21,240 nt of DNA from a virus. The notes under the pieces are model-generated. The model did no database searches and was not told the DNA's origin. It saw only the letters and a list, made by a program, of their open reading frames with translations. The position numbers and the translations under genes are program-made. The stretch covers positions 1 to 21,240 of the IMG/VR virus record IMGVR_UViG_3300000563_000022. The stretch is one strand, 5' to 3'. This document shows, one piece after another, positions 5,563 through 11,749 of the stretch. Positions within the stretch are counted from its first letter, which is position 1, and every line of letters begins with the position of its first letter.

Positions 5563-5968
5563 CCTTGAGGATTTTGAAACTCTCAAAAAGGAGTTTGAAG
5601 CCAGAGAGAATGACCTCTTAAAGTTTAAAGGCGACGAATATGCTCAAGATGTTGACCGTCTACAAAACTTCAGAGAGATAGGTTTATTTATGAACACAAG
5701 TTTGGTAGAACCTGCTATATTTGGCTTAGTTAAACAAGTTCAAGGAATAAAGAACCAGCTCTTATCAGGGCATTACTCTTGGAGTTGGACTACTCCAGAG
5801 GGAGGTGAAGGGCTAAAGCAACGCTTTGCTGATGCTCGCAATTACTTGCTACTGCTCGCAGGTTGTGTTGAGGATTTAGAGCGTTGTAGGAAAGCCCAAT
5901 TTAACCTTGATGATAACCTTGACTCAGGTAACTGCGACCCTTATGGAAGGTATGGTCCTACTGAATGA
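5549..5968 (+). CDS. Possible MazG/Nmad1 (DUF1599)-like nucleotide pyrophosphohydrolase
   Basis: The start is ATG 5549, six bases after GGAGG. The 139 residues are mostly helical. They contain Y-A-Q-D-V-D-R-L-Q-N-F-R-E (31-43), P-A-I-F-G-L-V-K-Q-V (55-64) and F-A-D-A-R-N-Y-L-L-L-L-A (93-104). The last matches the D-x-A-N-Y-x-x-x-L helix of the Nmad1/DUF1599 family, in which helical NTP pyrophosphohydrolase-like proteins act on modified or unwanted nucleotides. The canonical E-x-x-E metal motif is not clear, so activity is uncertain. A Gly/Trp insert (S-W-S-W-T-T-P-E-G-G-E-G) splits the bundle. The tail is acidic with C-D-P-Y-G-R-Y-G. Its position before a methyltransferase and a UDG-polymerase is suggestive of nucleotide handling. 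Confidence 0.45.
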   Translation: MEKFNLEDFETLKKEFEARENDLLKFKGDEYAQDVDRLQNFREIGLFMNTSLVEPAIFGLVKQVQGIKNQLLSGHYSWSWTTPEGGEGLKQRFADARNYLLLLAGCVEDLERCRKAQFNLDDNLDSGNCDPYGRYGPTE

Positions 5969-6128
5969 GTCCTTCTACTCTGCTACTCCATATAGAGGAC
6001 CATCTGCACTGGTGGTGGTTGGCATTGTGGTTTTTTTGTATTTTGCTACCCAGCCCCATAAAAGCACAAAGGAGCATTTCAAAGACCAATTAAGTAAGTA
6101 CGTTAAAGATGAAGAGGAGGGTTTTTAA
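5952..6128 (+). CDS. Small single-span membrane protein
   Basis: About 58 residues with one hydrophobic span (about 18-33, A-L-V-V-V-G-I-V-V-F-L-Y-F-A) and then a Lys-rich cytoplasmic-looking tail (K-S-T-K-E-H-F-K-D-Q). That suggests an N-out, C-in topology. The end is firm because TAA overlaps the next ATG (TAATG at 6126-6130) and the next gene's ribosome site lies inside it. The start is weak: ATG 5952 is only one base after GGAAGG, and in-frame ATGs at 5943, 5910 and 5907 lack a ribosome site. A second short frame starts at 5965 (see findings). It may be holin-like, an accessory lysis protein or a membrane anchor. No family is recognised. Confidence 0.55.
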   Translation: MVLLNESFYSATPYRGPSALVVVGIVVFLYFATQPHKSTKEHFKDQLSKYVKDEEEGF

Positions 6129-6433
6129 TGTCTGAAGTTCAAATAGGAACTACCAGGAAGATTGATGCTGTAAGTAGGATAACTCTACCTAACCATATTA
6201 AGGAGTTTTTAGGTGTGGATGTAGGTTATAAGGTAGAGCTTTTAGTTGTAGGTAAGGATGTGGTTATACGCAGAAAGTCCTCCTACTGTTCTATGTGTGG
6301 AAAAAAAGCTACTCATATCCTCAGAGATACCTTGTTTTGTACTGCCTGCTTAGATTTTATTTCTGAAAAGTACGAAGCTATCAAAAACACAAAGGAGGAT
6401 TCGTTTAATGGCAAACAGCAAGAAGACGATTAA
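6128..6433 (+). CDS. AbrB/SpoVT-type swapped-hairpin regulator with C4 zinc motif
   Basis: A 101-residue protein. Residues 7-49 match the AbrB swapped-hairpin DNA-binding domain (T-R-K-I-D-A-V-S-R-I-T-L-P, then V-G-Y-K-V-E-L-L-V and D-V-V-I-R-R). A pair of CxxC knuckles follows (C54/C57 and C71/C74). Together these parallel clostridial/Bacillus AbrB-type transition regulators, which carry a Cys-rich C-terminal part. AbrB-like proteins bind AT-rich DNA as dimers or tetramers and repress promoters, so this could adjust host or phage transcription. The ATG at 6128 follows AGAGGAGGG. The last 26 bases overlap the ParB-methyltransferase gene, whose ribosome site (AAAGGAGG) lies inside this one. 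Four conserved Cys support structural zinc. Confidence 0.85.
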   Translation: MSEVQIGTTRKIDAVSRITLPNHIKEFLGVDVGYKVELLVVGKDVVIRRKSSYCSMCGKKATHILRDTLFCTACLDFISEKYEAIKNTKEDSFNGKQQEDD

Positions 6434-7703
6434 AGTTACAGACATTGTTGAAGGTAACAGAGGTAGGGTAAAGTATGATAAGATTGAGTCACTTGCAGAA
6501 AGTATTAACCAATTCGGATTGCTTCAACCGATAGTAGTAGACAAAGACCTTACTTTAGTTGCTGGATGTCGTAGACTCCATGCTATTAAAAAGTTGGGGT
6601 GGACAGAGCTTGAGTGGGGTAACCATGTTAAGAGTATGGGTGAGCTTTCTGAATTAGAATTAAAGGAAATGGAACTAGAGGAAAACTTACAGAGAGAAAA
6701 CCTTAGTTGGGAAGAAGAAGTTAACATGCGACATGAAATTCATGTGTTGAAACTTCTCAAGCATAAAGGTTCGAGAACTTTAGAAGAAACTGCAGAAGAC
6801 CTGGGTATTCAAAAGGGGTCTTTATCACAAGATATTAACTTAGCTAAAGGTTTAACTAAATATCCTGAGCTTCGTAAACAAAAAACTAAAGTTGATGCCT
6901 TTAAGGAACTACGCAGAATTAGAGAGCGAGAAGTTCGTGGTGAGTTAATGAAGCGTCGTATGGAAGATGATAGTCCATTAGAGCATATTGAGTTCCATCA
7001 TGGCGATTGTAGGGAACACTCAAAGAAACTCAAAGACAACTCAGTAGATCTGCATCTTACAGACCCGCCCTGGATGATTGATGTAGCTACAGCAGAAGCA
7101 ATAACTAAGAGCTTTGGAAGTTTAGAATATGAGGATGATGACGAAGAAGCTATTAAGGTTGTGCTTTCAGAGGTTTACCCAGAAATGTATAGAACTCTTA
7201 AGGAAGGAGGTCATGCCCTAATATTCTTTGCCATCCAACACTACGAATGGCACAAACAAGCACTTGCTCATGCAGGGTTTGAAGTTGATGAACTTCCTTT
7301 TGTGTGGAGTAGGGGTAGGTTTGGTTCCCGTCATGAGGGAGCGAGGTTTGTTAACACTTATGAAGTAGCTCTCCATTGTTGGAAGGGAACTCCCGTACCT
7401 TTGCCTAAGCAAATTGACAATATTTACTACTGTCGTCTAATACCCAGTGAGGAGAAAATTCATTCGGCAGAAAAACCTGTCGAACTCTATGAACGCCTGA
7501 TTGAGGCTTGCACAGAACCTGGAGAGCTTGTCGCTGACTTCTTTGCAGGTAGTGGTGCAGTGCTTGAGGCTTCACTTAACTTAGGAAGAGATGGTTGGGG
7601 AGTAGAGTTACTTCCTGATGTTTACCATAAAGCCTACGAACGGTTGCAGAAGAAGGAGGTGGAACAGGATGTCGAGGATAGTCCTGGGGGAGGGACCGAG
7701 TAA
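6408..7703 (+). CDS. ParB-like domain / DNA methyltransferase fusion
   Basis: A 431-residue two-part protein. Residues 7-175 are a ParB-type module with G-L-L-Q-P-I-V-V (37-44), V-A-G-C-R-R-L-H-A-I (51-60; usually GERR) and E-E-N-L-Q-R-E-N-L (91-99). A helix-turn-helix-like region follows (E-T-A-E-D-L-G-I, about 127-134). Residues 193-413 are a beta-class amino-methyltransferase with catalytic DPPW at 219-222, then A-D-F-F-A-G-S-G at 376-383 for S-adenosylmethionine binding. The DPPW-before-FAGSG order fits m6A or m4C enzymes. No separate recognition domain is obvious between the motifs, so the ParB part may supply DNA binding. No restriction endonuclease is adjacent, so this looks like an orphan methylase, perhaps for self-protection or partition-like regulation. 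Its 3' end overlaps the polymerase gene by 35 bases. Confidence 0.9.
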   Translation: MANSKKTIKVTDIVEGNRGRVKYDKIESLAESINQFGLLQPIVVDKDLTLVAGCRRLHAIKKLGWTELEWGNHVKSMGELSELELKEMELEENLQRENLSWEEEVNMRHEIHVLKLLKHKGSRTLEETAEDLGIQKGSLSQDINLAKGLTKYPELRKQKTKVDAFKELRRIREREVRGELMKRRMEDDSPLEHIEFHHGDCREHSKKLKDNSVDLHLTDPPWMIDVATAEAITKSFGSLEYEDDDEEAIKVVLSEVYPEMYRTLKEGGHALIFFAIQHYEWHKQALAHAGFEVDELPFVWSRGRFGSRHEGARFVNTYEVALHCWKGTPVPLPKQIDNIYYCRLIPSEEKIHSAEKPVELYERLIEACTEPGELVADFFAGSGAVLEASLNLGRDGWGVELLPDVYHKAYERLQKKEVEQDVEDSPGGGTE

Positions 7704-9969
7704 CGCTAAAATAGTATTTGTAGGTGAAGCTCCTGGCAAACATGAGGCAGAGAGTGGTCGTCCCTTTGTAGGTCCTGCAGGACAAACCTTTAACAACCTT
7801 CTTAGGAGTGCTGGGTTAATAAGAGAAGAAGTTTATGTTACTAATGTAGCTAAAGTACGACCTCCAGGAAATAGGTTTAGAGCTAAGTATTATGTTAAAG
7901 GAAAACCTACAGACGAGTTACTCCACTGCTATGACCAATTAAAGAAAGAAATTGAAACTGTTAATCCTAATCTTATTGTTCCTATGGGTAACGAACCACT
8001 TAGAGCTCTTACAGGTAAGGATAAAATAACAAATTGGAGAGGTAGTATCCTTGATAGTGAGCTGGGTAAAGTAATTCCTACATTTCACCCTTCTGCAGTT
8101 AACCGAAATTGGGGGTACTACCCCCTATCTCTTTTTGATTTCTATCGTATAGCAGACCAAAGCAAGTTTCCCGAACTAGATGTTCCTGACCCTACAATTA
8201 ATGTAGCTAGAAACATTACAGAACTTGAAAAATTTTACACAGAGCTAACTAAACTGGGTCATGCTGGCAACTTACTCTCTTTTGATATTGAAACTTTTAA
8301 TAGGACTGAGATAGATTGTATAGGTTTTTGTGCTTCGCCTGATTGGGCAGTCGTGGTTCCTTTATGTCATAGCGATGGGAGCCCTTATTGGAGCTTACAA
8401 GATGAGATGCAAGTATGGCGAATGATTGCCTCAATGTTAGCTGACCCTAAAATACCCAAGGTAGCTCAAAATGCTAACTTTGATATTACAGTCCTTGAGC
8501 GTTATGGTTGTCCTACTAAAGGACTCTACATGGACACTATGTGTGCTCACAGTGTAGTATATGCTGAGTTACCTAAAGGCTTAGATACACTTACCTCTAT
8601 ATATACAAAATTTCCCTACTTTAAAGACCAGTCTAAAGTAGCTCGTTGGCATTATAATGGTATGGATGCTATTGCTACTCATGTAGTTGCTAATGAACTT
8701 TGCAAAGAGCTAAAGGACTTTGGGGTAGAGAGCTTTTACTTCGACTTTATTCACCTGCTGGTAAATGCTTATCGTGAGATGGGTAACAGAGGGTTGAAGG
8801 TAGACATGAAAACTAGAGCTGAAGTAGACAAAACTCTTAGTGAGCGAATGAAGGAACTAAAAGAAGAGTGGGCACAGGTTACAGGTAAGGAGCTAAACCT
8901 TAACTCTTCTAAACAATTGTTAAATTACTATTATGGAGAGCTGGGTTACCATGAATACAAGAACCGTTCCACAGGTCGACCTACTCTTAATGATGAGGCG
9001 GCTCAGAGGTTATATCGTAAATACAACGACAAATCCCTTCCTATCCTTTTAGAGTACCGAAAACTTTCCAAGTGTTTATCTACCTATGTTAGATCTATTG
9101 TAGACCCCGATGAAAGGATGAGAACAGAATACAAGGTCTTTGGCACAGAAACTGGTCGACTCTCAAGCTCTAAGTGTTTTACAGGACATGGAACTAACCT
9201 TCAGAACTTATATAGACCTGACAATGACCCAAGTGGAGGGTTAATACGGGCATTTTACATCCCCTCTACGAAGGGTAGAGTTTTTATTCAGGCTGACTTA
9301 AGTGGTGCTGATGCTAGAGTAGTTGGCTTGGTTACAGGAGACCCTGGGTTGTTAGATATATTTACTGACCCTAACAAAGATTACCACACTATATCCGCAT
9401 CACTGTTCTTTGGTATACCTGTAGGTCAGGTAAGTAAGGCTCAGCGACAAGTAGCAAAGGCAGGAAATCATGCTTCTAACTATGATGTTAGTTTTAAAAC
9501 TCTTGCTCTTACTCTTGCTATCCCAGAAAATGAAGCTAAGGCTATACTTGCTACCTACCATAACACTTATCCTATGGTGCGTCAGTGGCACAGAGAAGTT
9601 CAATATACCCTCAAGACTAACAATAGAGTTCTCACAACTCCTATGGGTAGAAAGCGTACTTTCTTTGGGCGATGGGGAGATTCGCTGTTTAAGGAAGCAT
9701 ATGCCTTTATTCCCCAGTCTACTGTGGGTGATGTTATCCATAAAGGGTTACTCAACCTGCGGAGAAAACTTCCTTCTTCTTGTGAGGTAGTACAGAATGT
9801 GCATGACTCTTTAGTAATTGAATGTCCCAGGTCAATAGTAAAAGACATCGGACATATGGCTAAAGAATGTATGGAGTTTCCTATAACCTACAAAGACCGA
9901 GAGTTGATAATTCCGGTTGACCTTGAGGTAGGAGATAACTTAAAAGATAAGGAAGACCTAGAACTATAA
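7669..9969 (+). CDS. UDG-like domain / 3'-5' exonuclease / family-A DNA polymerase fusion
   Basis: This 766-residue protein is the phage replicative polymerase. The start is ATG 7669, after AAGGAGGTGG; an in-frame ATG at 7618 would extend deeper into the methyltransferase gene. Residues 13-165 are a family-4-like uracil-DNA glycosylase domain (G-E-A-P-G-x-x-E, G-R-P-F-V-G-P-A-G, V-R-P-P-G-N-R, F-H-P-S). Residues 202-340 are a DnaQ-like exonuclease with DIE at 206-208, N269/D272 and Y329/D333. Residues 370-755 are polymerase I-like: motif A D543/D548, motif B R593/K597/H601/Y605 and motif C VHD at 711-713. The fusion recalls the phage SPO1 polymerase. Three of the four Fe-S Cys of family-4 UDG are missing. 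No 5' nuclease domain is present. Confidence 0.93.
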   Translation: MSRIVLGEGPSNAKIVFVGEAPGKHEAESGRPFVGPAGQTFNNLLRSAGLIREEVYVTNVAKVRPPGNRFRAKYYVKGKPTDELLHCYDQLKKEIETVNPNLIVPMGNEPLRALTGKDKITNWRGSILDSELGKVIPTFHPSAVNRNWGYYPLSLFDFYRIADQSKFPELDVPDPTINVARNITELEKFYTELTKLGHAGNLLSFDIETFNRTEIDCIGFCASPDWAVVVPLCHSDGSPYWSLQDEMQVWRMIASMLADPKIPKVAQNANFDITVLERYGCPTKGLYMDTMCAHSVVYAELPKGLDTLTSIYTKFPYFKDQSKVARWHYNGMDAIATHVVANELCKELKDFGVESFYFDFIHLLVNAYREMGNRGLKVDMKTRAEVDKTLSERMKELKEEWAQVTGKELNLNSSKQLLNYYYGELGYHEYKNRSTGRPTLNDEAAQRLYRKYNDKSLPILLEYRKLSKCLSTYVRSIVDPDERMRTEYKVFGTETGRLSSSKCFTGHGTNLQNLYRPDNDPSGGLIRAFYIPSTKGRVFIQADLSGADARVVGLVTGDPGLLDIFTDPNKDYHTISASLFFGIPVGQVSKAQRQVAKAGNHASNYDVSFKTLALTLAIPENEAKAILATYHNTYPMVRQWHREVQYTLKTNNRVLTTPMGRKRTFFGRWGDSLFKEAYAFIPQSTVGDVIHKGLLNLRRKLPSSCEVVQNVHDSLVIECPRSIVKDIGHMAKECMEFPITYKDRELIIPVDLEVGDNLKDKEDLEL

Positions 9970-9999
9970 ACCTTTAGGAAAGGAGGGGAGGTTACTCAT

Positions 10000-11268
10000 G
10001 TGAAACGCAAATGCAAAGGAACTTGGTTAAGCGAATATTTGAAGTTTACTGACCGACAAGAAAGCCCTGTTATGTTCCATGCTTTTGTAGGCTTGACTAT
10101 GTTAAGTGCAGTAATTGATAGGAAAATAGTCCTTGACCATGGGTACTTTGAATTCTTCCCTAATCTTTACACCATTCTTGTAGCAGGTTCTCAGAAGTGT
10201 AGGAAGTCTACTGCGGTTAGGATAGGCACAAAGTTCCTTAAAAACTTGCCCAATCCTCCCCTGTTGTTGAGTCAGAAAATGACAAAGGAGCACATGGTAC
10301 AAGAACTTCACCAAAACTACACAGCAAAGAAAATGCAGGGAGAGGTACCAGCAAGTTCAGGTATAATTGTAGCTCCTGAACTTACGGTGTTTTTGTCTCG
10401 TGAAAGTATCCAAGCAGGAATGTTGGGTACACTAGTTGACCTTTATGACTCTGATGCTGATTGGAGTTCAGGGACAGTAGCAAGAGGAGTAGAAGGACTT
10501 AAGAATGTTTACCTATCTTTCTTAGGGGCTTCTTCTCCGGAATATTTGAGGATTTCACTTCCTTCTAATGAGGTAGGTGGTGGAATGTTAGCACGAACTC
10601 TGTTGGTATACCAAAGCCGACCTAAGAAGCCAAACCCACGACCTACTTTAACTCCACAAGAACTGGTAATGAGGGACAACATTCAAGAGGATTTGCATAA
10701 AATCCAACAACTATCAGGAGAGGTCGAACTTGCCCCTGAAGCGGCACTTTGGTATGATGCGTGGTACAACAAATGGTTTAGCCATTCAACTGCTCTTGAG
10801 CACGACCCTGCCTTAGATTCTTACTATGCAGGTAAACACAAACATGTGTTGTCAATAGCTACTTTACTCTCTCTAAGCGAAAATGATGATATGATTATAA
10901 CTACTAGTCACCTAAAACGGTCAATTCAACTGCTTAATGCTAACGAGAAAATGTTACCTAATGTTTTAGGGGGACTTCTTACCTCCCCTGTTGGATTCAA
11001 GAACCAAGTTGTGCTTGACGCTATTAGAATTCTAAAAGAAAATGGATTAAAACCCACAAGAACTAACATTATGCGTAGAGTGCACAATACAATGGATGCC
11101 GAGGAACTTACTAAGTGCCTCACTACTCTTATGGAGGCTGACTTAGTCCAACCTACTGATGCGAAAGGAGGGAGTGCAGTTCGTTATGAGCTCTCAACCA
11201 GACTTGCAGGAACTAGTGTTGACCCATCTGAGATTGAAGAACTCGATGAGGGCGAAATGGATTGGTAG
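10000..11268 (+). CDS. DUF3987-like phage replication ATPase
   Basis: A 422-residue protein starting at GTG 10000, preceded by AAAGGAGGGGAGG. An ATG two bases earlier is followed at once by TGA. The opening (W-L-x-E-Y-L-K-F-T-D, then E-S-P-V-M-F-H-A-F-V and F-F-P-N-L-Y-T-I-L-V-A-G-S) matches DUF3987 proteins, a RecA-like ATPase family found in phage and plasmid replication loci. Its P-loop is G-S-Q-K-C-R-K-S-T at 63-71, with Arg where the second Gly of Walker A is usual. A Walker-B-like G-I-I-V-A-P-E is at 121-127. The C-terminal 120 residues look like a winged-helix domain (I-L-K-E-N-G-L-K-P-T-R-T-N-I-M-R). No TOPRIM primase motif is in this protein. Roles in helicase loading or helicase action are inference. 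The sigma-like gene overlaps its end. Confidence 0.8.
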   Translation: MKRKCKGTWLSEYLKFTDRQESPVMFHAFVGLTMLSAVIDRKIVLDHGYFEFFPNLYTILVAGSQKCRKSTAVRIGTKFLKNLPNPPLLLSQKMTKEHMVQELHQNYTAKKMQGEVPASSGIIVAPELTVFLSRESIQAGMLGTLVDLYDSDADWSSGTVARGVEGLKNVYLSFLGASSPEYLRISLPSNEVGGGMLARTLLVYQSRPKKPNPRPTLTPQELVMRDNIQEDLHKIQQLSGEVELAPEAALWYDAWYNKWFSHSTALEHDPALDSYYAGKHKHVLSIATLLSLSENDDMIITTSHLKRSIQLLNANEKMLPNVLGGLLTSPVGFKNQVVLDAIRILKENGLKPTRTNIMRRVHNTMDAEELTKCLTTLMEADLVQPTDAKGGSAVRYELSTRLAGTSVDPSEIEELDEGEMDW

Positions 11269-11719
11269 ATTTCCAGGAACAAAGGACGACCTTGACTCTC
11301 TCTTAAATGAAGCTCTTTGTGTAGCGGCTTCTAGGTATGACTCTTCAATGGGAACTGCCTTTAGTACCTACGCTTGGGCTACTATGGAGGGTTACATTAA
11401 GACTGAGATTGGAAATGTAACCAAAAAAAGAGAGGCGGAGGTCTATGTTGAAGACCTCTGCCCCTCTACAATAGAAGGGAGGGCTATTAAGGTGGAGGAA
11501 AGTACTGAGAAAGAGCGGAGGTTTACTCCACTTACAGCAACAAGAATTGAACTTACCAATAGAACGCAAGAGCAAATAATTAAAATGTTAGTAGAACACC
11601 CTAACACAACCATTGAGGAGATTGCAGAGGAACTGCAACTTACCAAAGGTCATGTTAGGGATGTAGTTAAACTTATAGCCTACAAACTAGAACAACAAGC
11701 AACACAAGAAAGAGGATAG
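11186..11719 (+). CDS. Small sigma-70-like factor (regions 2 and 4)
   Basis: 177 residues starting at ATG 11186, 13 bases after AAAGGAGGG. An ATG at 11246 would cut the first helix of region 2. Residues 8-75 follow the sigma-70 region 2 pattern: L-V-L-T-H-L-R-L-K-N-S-M, D-D-L-D-S-L-L-N-E-A-L, then R-Y-D-S-S-M-G-T-A-F-S-T-Y-A-W-A at 50-65, the core-binding and -10 recognition helices. Residues 126-170 include a helix-turn-helix (I-E-E-I-A-E-E-L-Q-L-T-K-G-H-V) like region 4. The length and two-region layout fit ECF- or phage-type sigma factors. It closes the + operon and probably switches host RNA polymerase to phage promoters, perhaps the opposing structural operon. It overlaps the ATPase gene by 83 bases. 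Confidence 0.8.
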   Translation: MSSQPDLQELVLTHLRLKNSMRAKWIGRFPGTKDDLDSLLNEALCVAASRYDSSMGTAFSTYAWATMEGYIKTEIGNVTKKREAEVYVEDLCPSTIEGRAIKVEESTEKERRFTPLTATRIELTNRTQEQIIKMLVEHPNTTIEEIAEELQLTKGHVRDVVKLIAYKLEQQATQERG

Positions 11720-11749
11720 TTTTAGTTTTACTTGTCCTCCAAGATTTTT
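11711..11749. terminator. Weak intrinsic terminator at the convergent junction
   Basis: An 8-bp stem (11711-11718 with 11731-11738, including two wobbles) and a 12-base loop span the two stop codons. A T6 tract follows at 11744-11749 on the + strand. On the - strand the same stem is followed by TTTCTTGTG, a poorer U-run. It is the only candidate for ending either module here. Confidence 0.45.

Noticed and set aside
9470-9790. 106-residue Leu-rich frame within the polymerase gene
   Set aside because: It overlaps polymerase motif B and motif C coding in another frame. Its Leu richness comes from the frame shift of a real gene.
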